From assembly GCA_007994965.1 (NCBI GenBank), contig VOPW01000001.1, forward strand, positions 1,674,001-1,738,000: DNA of 64,000 nt. The letters run 5' to 3'. This document shows, in pieces, positions 27,610 through 39,776 of the stretch. Position 1 is the first letter of the stretch. Each line of letters starts with the position of its first letter. The notes under the pieces were generated by a model that had not been told where the DNA came from, ran no database searches, and was given only the letters and a program-made list of their open reading frames with translations. The DNA comes from Piscinibacter aquaticus. GTDB lineage: Bacteria > Pseudomonadota > Gammaproteobacteria > Burkholderiales > Burkholderiaceae_C. Both the position numbers and the translations under genes were made by a program.

Positions 27610-27638
27610 TGTCTTTGCGACGTAGTTTGGCTACATTC
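27610..27638 (+). promoter_or_regulatory. sigma-70 promoter of the glucokinase operon
   Basis: TTGTCT at 27610-27615 and TACATT at 27633-27638 with a 17-base spacer. Transcription would start near 27645, leaving an 80-base leader. The palindrome at 27623-27635 fills the spacer and overlaps the -10 box, a classic repressor position. Confidence 0.65.
27623..27635. promoter_or_regulatory. palindromic operator candidate, site 3, overlapping the glucokinase promoter
   Basis: GTAGT-TTG-GCTAC: four-base matched arms with the same outer sequence as sites 1 and 2, again followed by A. It lies between and over the promoter boxes, so binding there should block RNA polymerase. Confidence 0.65.
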
Positions 27639-27726
27639 GCGCTTCGCCCGGTGCCCGGTTACGGGCCGGCGCCAACGGCGCAGAGATTGCTGGACTCTGC
27701 TGCCACGCGACACGACGAAGCTCACC

Positions 27727-28736
27727 ATGGCCCTGATCGACGACACCACCTCCACGGCAGCCAGCTATCCGCGCCTGCTCGGCGACATCGGCGGAACCAA
27801 CGCCCGCTTCGCGTGGCTCTCCGCCCCCGGCCGGGCGCCCGAAACCGCTGACACTTACCGGTGCGCCGAGCACGCCTCGTTGCAGGACGCGATGCGCCAC
27901 TACCTCGATGCCAAGGGATTGCCTGCGCCGCGCTGGTGCGCCATCGGTATCGCGAATCCGGTGGTCGGCGACCAGTGCGCATGACCAACCACGATTGGCA
28001 GTTCTCGATCGAGGGCGTTCGAGCGCAGTTCGGCATGGACCGCTTCCTCGTCATCAACGACTTCACCGCCCTGGCGCTGGCGCTGCCCGCGCTGGCGCCG
28101 GCCGATGTGCGGCAGGTCGGATCGGGCGCGCCGGTGGCCCATTCGCCGCTCGGGCTGATCGGGCCGGGCACGGGGCTGGGTGTCTCCGGGCTGCTGCCGG
28201 CCCGCGGCGGGCGAGGTGCGATCCCGATCAACGGGGAGGGCGGCCACGTGACGCTGGCCGGCGCCAGCACGCTGGAAGACGCGGTGATCGCGCGGCTGCG
28301 CGCCCGCTTCGGGCATGCATCGGCCGAACGGGCGATCTCCGGGCCGGGGCTCGTCAACCTCTACGTGGCGCTGTGCGAACTGCAGGGCGCCAACCCCGAG
28401 CCCTACGACGCGGCGGCCGTCTCGGCACGCTCGGGGCCCTGGCGGCGATGCGCGCTGCGCGCAGGCCGTGGATCTCTTCTTTTCGCTGCTCGGCACGGTG
28501 GCTGGCAATCTCGCACTGTCGCTCGGGCGCGCGGCGGCATGTACATTGGCGGCGGCATCGTGCCGCGCCTGGGCGAACGCATCGACCGCTCGGCCTTCCG
28601 CGAGCGCTTCGAGGCCAAGGGGCGGTTCCGCGATTACCTGCGCGGCATCCCGACCTACGTCGTGCAGGCCAGCACCTCGCCGGCGCTGCTCGGCGCGGCA
28701 CGGGCCCTCGAAGACCTCCAGGAGACGACACCTTGA
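27727..28736 (+). CDS. glk: canonical glucokinase, frame broken about three times
   Basis: Phosphorylates glucose with ATP in the cytoplasm. About 336 residues from MALIDDTTSTAASYP. The phosphate loop is the normal LLGDIGGTNARFAW, the catalytic segment is LVINDFTALALALP with the Asp intact, followed by GEGGHVTLAG and GGMYIGGGIVPRLG. Breaks: near 27976 (VVGDQ / RMTNHDW, one G lost from CCAGG), near 28433 and near 28527. It is divergent from the maltodextrin operon and should phosphorylate glucose released by amylase and MalQ. The contrast with the altered kinase site of the RpiR fusion is notable. Confidence 0.92.
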
Positions 28737-29627
28737 CTCGTGCACACCGCTGGCTGGCGCCGGCGATCCTCTGTGCTGGCGTGACCCTCGCGCCAGCGCC
28801 CGCCGCCTTCGCGGCCTCGTGGACCGACTTCTCTTCGGTTCGAAGAACGCCAGCGGCGACAAGCCGGCGGTGCCGAGCGATCGCCGCATCTGGCGCATCG
28901 GCGAGTTCACCGCGATCCAGCGCGCCGAGCGAGAGGCTGGCGCCGCGGCCAACCAGCACCCGGCCACGATTGCGCCGGAAACATTGCGCCAATTGCTGGC
29001 GCCGGTTCGCCCGGTGGTCGGCAACGGCACGCAGCCGCTCTTCGCGCCTGACGAGATCAGTGACCTCATCGAGCCTCTGGCGGAGGCGCTCTCGGTGGCC
29101 CAGCCGGGGATGACCTGCTGCTGCTGAGCACGCACCGCCGGGGCGGCGGCGTGCTGGTGGCTCCGCTGGGCCTGACCGCACGCCTGTTCGTGCAGGACAA
29201 CGCGTTGCACCTGATCGTGCACGAGGCGCGGCGCGACTTCGTCAACGCCTACATCGGCTCGCGCATCGCGCCCACCTTCACCTTTGGCTCACGCAGCAAG
29301 GCGGGGCTGGTGACGCTGCAGGATCCGGGCGCGACGGTTCGACGCGCTGACTGGCTCGCGATCCCGGTGAACCGAGCAGCGGCCGCGGCGCCCGCGCCGC
29401 AGCCCGCGGTGTTGCCGGCCGCCCCCGCACCTGCGCCGGGCGTGCCGCCGAAGGCGCAGACCGCGCCGCCGCCGGTGCCTGCTGCAGCACCCGCCGCGCG
29501 GCCGGCACCCGCGTCGGCCGACGAGATCGAGCAGCGCCTGCTGACGCTCAAGCGCCTGCGCGAGCGCGGGCTGATCAGCGAAGAGGAATACCAGCAGAAG
29601 CGCCGGGAGATCCTCCAGGCGCTGTGA
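28733..29627 (+). CDS. exported SHOCT-domain protein, unknown function, frame broken twice
   Basis: About 298 residues. I chose a TTG start overlapping the glk stop (TTGA) because CAGGAGA lies 8 bases upstream. Signal peptide AHRWLAPAILCAGVTLAPAPAAFAA. Then a mixed domain (DLLFGSKNASG, LRQLLAPVRPVVG, DDLLLLSTHRRGGGVLV, NALHLIVHEARRDFVNAY), a Pro/Ala-rich linker (~215-260) and a C-terminal SHOCT helix pair, IEQRLLTLKRLRERGLISEE with EYQQKRREIL. SHOCT domains often pair with other oligomerising parts. Breaks near 28829 and 29109. Coupled to glk, but a link to sugar metabolism is unproven. Confidence 0.75.
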
Positions 29628-29657
29628 TCGGAACGGGGCCGCTCGGGCCTCGCCAGA

Positions 29658-30439
29658 TCAGGCGTCGCCCGAGCCCGCCATCACCTGGCTGAAGCCGCCG
29701 TCCACGTAGGTGATCTCGGCGCTGATGCCGGCCGCGAGGTCGGACAGCAGGAAGGCTGCGGCATTGCCGACGTCCTCGATCGTCACCGCGCGGCGGATCG
29801 GCGCCATGGCGGCGAAATCGGTCAGCAGCTTGCCGAAATCCTTGATGCCGGAGGCCGCCAGCGTCTTGATCGGGCCGGCGGAGATGCCGTTGACGCGGAT
29901 GCCCTTGCCGCCCAGCGAGTGCGCCAGTAGCGCACGCTCGACTCGAGCGACGCCTTGGCCGGCCCATGGTGTTGTAGTTCGGCACGTAGCGCACCGCGCC
30001 GAGGTACGACAGCGTCAGCAGCGAGGCGCCGCTGCGCAGCCGCGGCAGCGCCGCCTTGGCCATCGCCGGGAAGCTGTAGGCCGAGATGTCGTGGGCGATC
30101 CGGAAGTTCTCGCGCGTCAGCCCGTCGAGGAAGTCGCCGCCGATCGCCTCGCGCGGGGCAAAGCCGATCGAGTGCACGAAACCGTCGAACTGCGACCAGG
30201 ACTCGCCGAGCTGGTTGAACAGCGCCTCGATCTGCGCGTCGTCGGAGACGTCGCAATCGAAGGTCAGCTTCGAGCCGAACTCGGCGGCGAACTCGGCGAT
30301 GCGGTCCTTGAATCGTTCGCCCTGGTAGCTGAAGGCCAGCTCGGCGCCTTCGCGATGGCAGGCGCGCGATGCCGTAGGCGATCGATCGGTTGTTCAGCAG
30401 GCCGGTGATGAGAAGGCGCTTGCCGGCGAGAAAGCCCAT
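29658..30439 (-). CDS. fabI: enoyl-ACP reductase (NADH) FabI, frame broken three times
   Basis: Last reductive step of the fatty-acid elongation cycle. Start [25 protein letters not shown] has the FabI NAD-binding pattern. Pieces continue as [70 protein letters not shown] and [21 protein letters not shown]. The catalytic Tyr and Lys (Y...MGPAKASLE) are present. Breaks near 30368 (GCGC contraction), 29964, and 29935 (one base lost from CCTGG). About 261 residues. Divergent from rimP. Confidence 0.92.
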
Positions 30440-30526
30440 GGAGTCTCCGCGTTGCTGGTTCTGGGGAAGGGGCCGGATTTTGGCATGCTCCCCCAGGCGC
30501 CCGGGCCCTCTTGACACGATCGAAGC

Positions 30527-30555
30527 TTGCCGGTACCGGCGGGCCACGCTACAAT
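30527..30555 (+). promoter_or_regulatory. sigma-70 promoter for the rimP-nusA-infB operon
   Basis: TTGCCG at 30527-30532 and TACAAT at 30550-30555, spacer exactly 17 bases. The -10 box is one base from consensus. Start of transcription near 30562 leaves a 130-base structured leader before rimP. A TTGACA at 30511 is too far from this -10 to be its partner. Confidence 0.65.
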
Positions 30556-30578
30556 CTGCCGTTTTCGAGAAAGCTGCG

Positions 30579-30607
30579 TGGGCGGATTCTTCCAGCCCAT
30601 TTTTTTT
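30579..30607 (+). terminator. intrinsic terminator-like element inside the rimP leader
   Basis: TGGGC-GGA pairs with TCC-(A)-GCCCA, an 8-bp stem with one bulged A and loop TTCT, followed by eight T. It lies about 25-45 bases after the predicted start of transcription, so it would attenuate the translation operon. The 3' arm CAGCCCA (30593-30599) can also pair with TGGGCTG at 30621-30627, giving an alternative structure. Confidence 0.6.
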
Positions 30608-30692
30608 GCTCGAACGTTTTTGGGCTGCGGAATCCTTCGCAGTTCTCGCTGGATCCGCCGGGCAGGCGGCTGAACAAGGGACGACAGAACCT

Positions 30693-31247
30693 GTGACGAG
30701 TTGGCAAGGCGCCGTCGAACGCACCGTGACCGGGCTGGGGTATGAGCTCGTGGATACCGAGCGAACTGCCGGCGGGTTGCTGCGCGTCTACATCGACCGC
30801 GTTCCGGGTGATCCGGCCGGCGAGTTCATCACGGTCGACGACTGCGAGAAGGTCACCCGGCAGCTGCAGCACGTGCTCGAGGTCGAGAACTGCGCCTACG
30901 CGCGGCTCGAGGTCTCGTCGCCTGGCTCGACCGGCCGCTGAAGAAGGCGGCCGACTATGCCCCGCTTCGCGGGCGAGCAGGTGGAGCTGACGCTGAAGCT
31001 GGCCTTCCAGGGCCGCAAGAAGTACAGCGGCGTGCTGCAGCCCCGCGGCGAAGGCGGGTGCGACGGCTGGCGCCTCGTCTTCAACGACGGCAAGACGGAT
31101 CAGGCACTGGATTTTTCACTCGACGAAGTGCGCGAGGCCCGGCTGGTGCCGGTGGTCGATTTCAAGGGGAAGCGATTCGCCCCCGCGAAGCCGGCTGCCG
31201 AGCAGGCCGAGCCCGGACAAGAGGTTGACGGAGGTCGTGAGCGATGA
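30693..31247 (+). CDS. rimP: ribosome maturation factor RimP, frame broken twice
   Basis: Needed for 30S subunit maturation. The start is GTG at 30693 ([21 protein letters not shown]) with AAGGGA upstream. Family motifs [28 protein letters not shown] and the [10 protein letters not shown] / [20 protein letters not shown] block. Breaks near 30931 (one base lost beside CCTGG) and near 30962 (one C gained) cancel. About 185 residues with a short acidic tail. The stop overlaps the nusA start (ATGA). Order rimP-nusA-infB is conserved across bacteria. Confidence 0.93.
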
Positions 31248-32721
31248 ATCGCGAATTGTTGATGCTGGTGGACGCCATCTCGCGCGAGAAGAGCGTGGAT
31301 CGCGAGGTCGTGTTCGGCGCGGTGGAAGCGGCGCTCGCCTCGGCTTCGAAGAAGCTGCATGGCGGCGAGGTCGACATGCGCGTCTCGGTCGATCGCGAGA
31401 GCGGTGAATACGAGACCTTCCGCCGCTGGCTGGTGGTGCCCGACAGCGCCGGGCTGCAGAACCCCGACTCCGAGGAACTGCTGACCGACGCTCGCGATCG
31501 CATCGCCGACATCGAGGAAGGCGACTACATCGAGGAGCCGGTCGAGTCGGTGTCGATCGGCCGCATCGGTGCGCAGGCCGCCAAGCAGGTGATCCTGCAG
31601 AAGATCCGCGACGCCGAGCGCGAGCAGCTGCTCAACGACTTCCTGTCGCGCGGCGACAAGATCTTCGTCGGCACCGTCAAGCGCCTCGACAAGGGCGACA
31701 TCGTCGTCGAGTCGGGCCGCGTCGAGGGCCGGCTGCGCCGCAACGAGATGATCCCGAAGGAAAACCTGCGCAGCGGCGACCGTGTGCGCGCGTTCATCCT
31801 CGAGGTCGACCCGACCCTGCGCGGCCCGCAGATCATCCTGTCGCGTTCGGCGCCGGGCTTCATGATCGAGCTGTTCCGCCAGGAAGTGCCGGAGATCGAG
31901 CAAGGCCTGCTGGAGATCAAGAGCTGCGCCCGTGACCCGGGTTCGCGCGCCAAGATCGCCGTGGTCTCGCACGACAAGCGCGTCGACCCGATCGGCACCT
32001 GCGTCGGCGTGCGCGGCTCGCGCGTGACGGCCGTGACCAACGAACTCGCCGGCGAGCGCGTCGACATCGTGCTGTGGTCGGATGACCCGGCGCAGTTCGT
32101 GATCGGCGCGCTGGCCCCGGCCAACGTGCAGTCGATCGTCGTCGACGAGGAGCGCCATGCGATGGACGTGGTGGTCGACGAGGAGAACCTCGCGATCGCC
32201 ATCGGCCGCGGCGGGCAGAACGTTCGCCTCGCCTCCGAGCTGACCGGCTGGCGCATCAACATCATGACGGCCGAGGAATCGGCGTCGAAGCAGGCCGCCG
32301 AGAGCGAGACCATCCGCAAGCTGTTCGTCGAGAAGCTCGACGTCGACGAGGAAGTCGCCGACATCCTGATCGCCGAGGGCTTCACCAGCCTCGAGGAAGT
32401 GGCCTACGTCCCGATGCAGGAAATGCTCGAGATCGAGAGCTTCGACGAGGACACCGTCGCCGAGCTGCGCACCCGCGCCAAGGACGCGCTGCTGACGATG
32501 GAGATCGCCCGCGAGGAGAAGGTGGAAGAGGTGTCGCAGGACCTGCGCGACCTCGACGGCCTGACGCCCGAGCTGATCGCCAAGCTGGCCGATGGCGGCA
32601 TTCACACCCGCGACGACCGGCCGACCTGGCCGTCGACGAACTGACTGAGATGACCGGCGTCGACGAAGCGCAGGCCAAGGCGTTGATCATGAAGGCGCGC
32701 GAGCACTGGTTCACCGCCTGA
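31244..32721 (+). CDS. nusA: transcription elongation/termination factor NusA, frame broken near the end
   Basis: RNA polymerase-binding factor for pausing, termination and antitermination. About 492 residues. N-terminal polymerase-binding domain ([20 protein letters not shown]), S1 domain (about 135-200), KH1 and KH2 ([20 protein letters not shown]), then two acidic C-terminal repeats as in proteobacterial NusA. The break near 32617 is a T lost from CCTGG; the true tail reads [20 protein letters not shown] and ends HWFTA at 32719-32721. Starts within the rimP stop. Confidence 0.95.
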
Positions 32722-32770
32722 GCGAACAGCGCCACAGAGACAGAGCTAGACCCAGCAAGGAAACCCCAGA

Positions 32771-35609
32771 ATGGCTTCGACCACCGTCGCCCAGCTCGCC
32801 GCCGAGCTCAATCGCCCGGCCGCGGCGCTGCTCGAGCAGCTGCAGTCGGCCGGCGTCAAGAAGGCGTCGGCCGATGATGCGCTGAGCGAGTCGGACAAGG
32901 AGCGTCTGCTCGAGTACCTGCGCAGCGCGCATGGCACCGCCGGCGCCGAGCGCAAGAAGATCACGCTGACGCGCAAGTCGACCAGCGAGATCAAGCAGGC
33001 CGACGCCAGCGGCAAGGCGCGCACCATCCAGGTGGAAGTGCGCAAGAAGCGCACCTTCGTCAAGCGCGACGACGCGCCGGCGAACGAGGAACCCGCAGCG
33101 CCGGTGATCGACGAAGCCGAACTGCAGCGCCGCGAGGAAGAGGCGCGCGCGCAGGCCGAATTGCTTCGCCGCCAGGAGGAAGACCTGGCGGAGAAGCGCC
33201 GCCAGCGCGAGGAGCAGGAAAAGCGCGAGCGCGAAGCCGCCGAGGCGCGCGCTGCCGAGGCCGCGCGCAAGGCCGCCGAGGAAGCCGCGGCGGCGCTGGC
33301 TGCTGCCGCTGCCAAGCCGGAACCCAAGGCGAAGGTCGCAACGCCGGCCGAGCCGGCGCCTGCGCCCGCCCCGGTGGCCGAAGCGCCGAAGCCCGCGCTG
33401 CGTGTGGTGAAGGCCGCCGACGTGGCCAACGAAGAAGCGCAGAAGGCCGCCGATCTCGCCAAGCGCCGCAAGGCCGCGGAAGACGAGGCGCGCGCCATTC
33501 GCGAGATGATGAATGCGCCCAAGAAGGTGCTCGTGGCGAAGAAGCCCGAGGAGCCGGCCAAGCCGGCCACCGAGATCAAGGGCACGATCCACAAGAAGGC
33601 CGGCGCACCGGGCGCGACCACGACCACCGCCGCCGCGCCGGGCGCCGCGAAGCCGGGCGACAAGAAGTCGGTCAAGTCCGAGAAGCTGTCGTCGAGCTGG
33701 GCCGATGACGCGGCCAAGAAGCGCACCGCGCTCAAGGGCCGCAGCGACGGCGCGGCCGGCGGCGCACGCGCAGGCTGGCGCGCACCGCGCGGCGGCCGCC
33801 GCGGCGAGCGCAGCGACGGTTCGCAGTCGACCTTCACCGCGCCGACCGAGCAGGTGGTGCAGGAGGTGCACATCCCCGAAACGATCTCGGTGGCCGATCT
33901 CGCCCACAAGATGTCGGTGAAGGCCTCCGAGGTGATCAAGCAGCTGATGAAGCTGGGCCAGATGGTCACCATCAACCAGCAGCTCGACCAGGAGACGGCG
34001 ATGATCGTCGTCGAGGAGATGGGCCACAAGGCCTTCGCCGCCAAGCTGGACGATCCGGAAGCCTTCCTCGAGGAAGAGACCGCCGAGCAGCAGCACGAGG
34101 AAAAGCCGCGTGCGCCGGTGGTGACCGTCATGGGCCACGTCGACCACGGCAAGACCTCGCTGCTCGACTACATCCGCCGCAGCCGCGTGGCGGCTGGCGA
34201 GGCGGGCGGCATCACGCAGCACATCGGCGCCTACCACGTCGAGACGCCGCGCGGCATGATCACCTTCCTCGACACCCCGGGCCACGCGGCGTTCACGGCG
34301 ATGCGTGCGCGCGGTGCCAAGGCCACCGACATCGTCATCCTGGTGGTGGCAGCCGACGACGGCGTGATGCCGCAGACCAAGGAAGCCATCTCCCACGCGA
34401 AGGCGGCCGGCGTGCCGATCGTCGTGGCGATGAACAAGATCGACAAGCCCGAAGCCAACGTCGAGCGCGTGAAGAGCGAACTCGTGGCCGAGGAAGTGGT
34501 GCCGGAAGACTTCGGCGGCGATTCGCCGTTCGTGCCGGTCTCGGCCAAGACGGGCAAGGGCGTCGACGAACTGCTCGAGCAGGTGCTGCTGCAGGCCGAG
34601 GTGCTGGAGCTGAAGGCGCCGATCGAGGCACCGGCCAAGGGCCTGGTCATCGAAGCCCAGCTCGACAAGGGCCGCGGCCCGGTGGCCACGGTGCTGGTGC
34701 AGAGCGGCACGCTCAAGCGCGGCGACGTGGTGCTGGCAGGCTCGAGCTACGGCCGTGTGCGCGCCATGCTCGACGAGGACGGCAAGCCGACGCAGGAGGC
34801 CGGCCCGTCGATCCCGGTCGAGATCCAGGGCCTCACCGAGGTGCCGCAGGCCGGCGACGAGTTCATGGTGCTGGCCGACGAGCGCCGCGCCCGCGAGATC
34901 GCCACCTTCCGCCAGGGCAAGTACCGCGACGTGAAGCTCGCCAAGCGCCGTGCCGCGAACCTCGAGTCGATGATGGAGCAGATGGGCCAGGGCGAGGTCC
35001 AGAGCCTGCCGCTGATCGTCAAGGCCGACGTACAGGGTTCGCAGGAAGCGCTGTCGAGTTCGCTGCAGAAGCTCTCCACCGACGAGGTCAAGGTGCAGAT
35101 CGTGCACGCCGCGGTGGGCGGCATCAGCGAGAGCGACGTCAACCTGGCGATCGCCTCGAAGGCCATCATCATCGGCTTCAACACGCGCGCCGACGCCGGT
35201 GCGCGCAAGCTCGCCGAGAACAACGGCGTCGACATCCGCTACTACAACATCATCTACGACGCCGTCGACGAGGTGAAGGCGGCGATGGGCGGCATGCTGG
35301 CGCCCGAGCAGCGCGAGGAGGCGCTGGGCACGGCGGAGATCCGCCGGTGTTCGTGGCCTCCAAGATCGGCACGGTGGCCGGCTCGATGGTCACCTCCGGC
35401 CTGGTGCGCCGCGGGCGCGCTTCCGCCTGCTGCGCGACAACGTCGTGGTCTACACCGGCGAGGTCGAGTCGGTGCGCCGCCTGAAGGACGACGTGCGCGA
35501 GGTCAAGGAAGGCTTCGAGTGCGGTATCAAGCTGAAGAACTACAACGACATCAAGGAAGGCGACCAGCTCGAGTTCTTCGAGATCAAGGAGGTGGCACGG
35601 ACGCTGTAA
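32771..35609 (+). CDS. infB: translation initiation factor IF-2, frame broken twice near the end
   Basis: GTPase placing initiator tRNA on the 30S subunit. About 946 residues. IF2_N at the start ([20 protein letters not shown]), a long Ala/Glu/Lys-rich linker (about 95-355), a second IF2_N, then the G domain with GHVDHGKT (about 456), [12 protein letters not shown] and SAKTGKG, and domains II-IV. Breaks near 35347 (one C lost, EIR / [12 protein letters not shown]) and near 35414 (one G lost, LVRRG / [12 protein letters not shown]). It ends [13 protein letters not shown]. Essential gene, so breaks must be sequence error. Confidence 0.95.
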
Positions 35610-35632
35610 GGCGGAACCGGCCTCGTCCCGAG

Positions 35633-35666
35633 CCCCGCCTTCCACAAGAAGGCGGGGTTTGTGTTT
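35633..35666 (+). terminator. intrinsic terminator between infB and rbfA
   Basis: CCCCGCCTT, loop CCACAAG, AAGGCGGGG, followed by TTTGTGTTT. A 9-bp GC-rich stem plus T-rich tail 24 bases after the infB stop. The tail overlaps the rbfA ribosome binding site AGGAG. It should reduce read-through to rbfA-truB-typA. Confidence 0.8.
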
Positions 35667-35677
35667 AGGAGCACCCC

Positions 35678-36042
35678 ATGCGACACAAGCGATCGATTCC
35701 CAACCGCGGCTTCCGCATCGCCGACCAGATCCAGCGCGACCGGCCGAGCTGATCCGCGAGCTGAAGGATCCGCGCATCGGCATGGTCACGCTGCATGCGG
35801 TGGAGGTGTCGGCCGACTACGCCCACGCGAAGGTGTTCTTCTCGCTGCTGGTCGGCGATCCGCAGGAGTGTGAAGAGGCGCTGAACGAAGCTGCCGGCTT
35901 CCTGCGCAACGGCCTGTTCAAACGGCTGCAGATCCACACCGTGCCGACGCTGCATTTCCACTTCGACCGCACCACCGAGCGGGCGGCGGAGCTGAACATG
36001 CTCATCAATCAGGCCAACGCGACCCGCGCGAAGGACGATTGA
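35678..36042 (+). CDS. rbfA: 30S ribosome-binding factor RbfA, frame broken once
   Basis: Late 16S rRNA maturation factor with a KH-like fold. About 121 residues from [21 protein letters not shown], then [36 protein letters not shown] and [18 protein letters not shown]. The break near 35746 is a T lost from CCTGG (GAC-CTG-GCC becomes GACCGGCC). AGGAG 8 bases before the ATG. Follows a terminator-like hairpin, so it may be expressed below infB. Confidence 0.93.
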
Positions 36043-36049
36043 GACCGCG

Positions 36050-37004
36050 ATGAACGCGCCCCGGCCGCAACGCCCCGCATCGTCCGCCGTGCCGTGCACG
36101 GCGTGCTGCTGCTCGACAAGCCGGTCGGCCTGTCGAGCAACGATGCCTTGCAACGCGCCAAACGCCTTTACCGTGCCGAGAAGGCGGGGCACACCGGCAC
36201 GCTGGATCCGCTGGCCAGCGGGCTGCTGCCGCTGTGCTTCGGCGCGGCCACCAAGTTTTCGCAGGCGAGCCTGGATGCCGACAAGCGCTATGTCGCCACG
36301 CTGAAGCTCGGCCAGACGCGCCGAGGGGGCGATCTCGAAGGCGAGGTGCTGCGCGAGCGGCCGGTGAACGTGTCGCGCGAGGCCGTGCGTGCGGCCTGCG
36401 ATCGCTTCACCGGACAGATCGACCAATTGCCGCCGATGCATTCCGCCCTGAAGCACGAGGGCAAGGCGCTGTACGAATATGCCCGGGCCGGCGTCGAGGT
36501 CGAGCGCGAGCCGCGGCGCGTGACCATCCACTCGATCGACATCGTCGAAGGCGAGCACGACCGCTGGGTGCTCGATGTACGCTGCAGCAAGGGCACCTAC
36601 ATCCGCACGCTGTCCGAGGACATCGGCGAAGCGCTCGACTGTGGCGCGCACCTGACGGCATTGCGCCGCACCGGCGCCGGCGCGCTGACGCTGGACCGCG
36701 CAGTCACGCTCGAAGCCCTCGAAGCGATGGACGAACCCACGCGCGATGCCTGCCTGCTGCCTGCCGACGCACTGCTGGCCGATTGCCCCGAGGTGCGCCT
36801 CGGCGCCGACGATGCCGCGCGCTTCCTCGCCGGCATGCGCCGCCGCCTCGCGCTGGCCGATGCCGGGCAGGTGAGGGTGTTCGGCCCCGAGCCGCGGGCC
36901 TTCCTCGGCTCGGCCCACATCGTCGCCGGCGAACTGATTTCCACGAGGCTGCTCAGCCCGAGCGAGGTGCAAGGCCTTGTGACTGAACGCACCGAAAGAA
37001 CCGC

Positions 37005-37008
<4 letters not shown>
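36050..37008 (+). CDS. truB: tRNA pseudouridine-55 synthase TruB, possible break near the start
   Basis: Modifies U55 in the T loop of tRNAs. [18 protein letters not shown], the catalytic Asp in [18 protein letters not shown], and [19 protein letters not shown] identify it, with a C-terminal TruB/PUA-like part. I place the start at ATG 36050 (MNAPRP) and join to [18 protein letters not shown] with one base missing near 36064, compatible with CCAGG read as CCGG. The internal ATG at 36094 would remove the first strand. About 319 residues. The stop overlaps typA (ATGA). Confidence 0.92.
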
Positions 37009-38817
<1,809 letters not shown>

Positions 38818-38821
<4 letters not shown>

Positions 38822-39698
38822 CCCACCGCAGCGCGGTGCTCACCATGATCGCGGTGACGCTCATGTGGAGCATCGCCGGCGTGGTGTCGCGCCACTTCGA
38901 GGCCGCCAAGGGCTTCGAGGTGACGTTCTGGCGCAGCCTGTTCAACGGCCTGGCGCTGGTCGTCATGCTCCCTGGCTGCGCGGCCCGGCCACGGTGGCCG
39001 CCTCGCTGCGCAGCGGAGGCCGCACGCTGTGGTTGTCGGGCGTGTGCTGGGCGGTGATGTACACCGCCTTCATGATGGCGCTGACGCTGACCACGGTGGC
39101 CAACGTGCTGGTCACGATGGCGCTGGGCCCGCTGTTCACCGCCTTGATGGCGCGCTTCGCGCTCGGCCACCGGCTGGCGGCGCGCACCTGGGGCGCCATC
39201 GTCGTGGCCGGCATCGGCATCGCGTGGATGTATGCCCGCGAGCTCAGCGCCAGCGACCCGAAGCACGTGCTGGGCATGGTCGTGGCGTTGGGCGTGCCGG
39301 TCGCCGCGGCGATCAACTGGACGCTGATCCAGCACAACCGCGGCGCCGCGCAGCAGGACATGCTGCCGGCCGTGCTGATCGGCGCGATGCTTTCCGCCGT
39401 CGCCACGCTGCTGCCGGCGCTACCCTTCGAGGCCACACCGCGCGATCTGGCGCTGCTGGCGCTGCTGGGCACGGTGCAGCTGGCCATTCCCTGCCTGCTG
39501 GCCGTGACGGTGGCGCGCTCGCTGTCTGCGCCGGAGATCTCGCTGCTCGGCCTGCTGGAGGTGATCTTCGGCGTACTGTGGGCCTGGCTGGGGGCAAACG
39601 AATCGCCGGCCGCGTCGGTGCTGACCGGCGGGCTGCTGGTGCTGGGCGCGCTGGCCGGCAACGAACTGCTGGCGATGCGCGAGCGCAAGCCTGGCTGA
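38818..39698 (+). CDS. EamA/DMT-family transporter, frame broken once
   Basis: Drug/metabolite transporter-type permease, about 294 residues with ten predicted helices in two EamA repeats (first SAVLTMIAVTLMWSIAGVVSR, second VVALGVPVAAAINWTLIQ). The break near 38970 (VVML / WLRGPATVAAS) is one base missing beside CCTGG. It overlaps the typA stop, so it is transcribed with the translation block although its job is unrelated. Substrate unknown. Confidence 0.85.
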
Positions 39699-39776
39699 GC
39701 GGTCTGACCGGGCTTTCCCTCGGCGCTGCCGCTCAGCCGGCGGCTTAGCATCCACGTGCAACACCGGGAGGCGTGG

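Noticed and set aside
30511..30516. TTGACA as -35 of the rimP promoter
   Set aside because: The good -10 at 30550 is 33 bases away; TTGCCG at 30527 gives the correct 17-base spacing.
32711..35107. 798-residue minus-strand open frame opposite infB
   Set aside because: His/Leu/Gly-rich antisense artefact.
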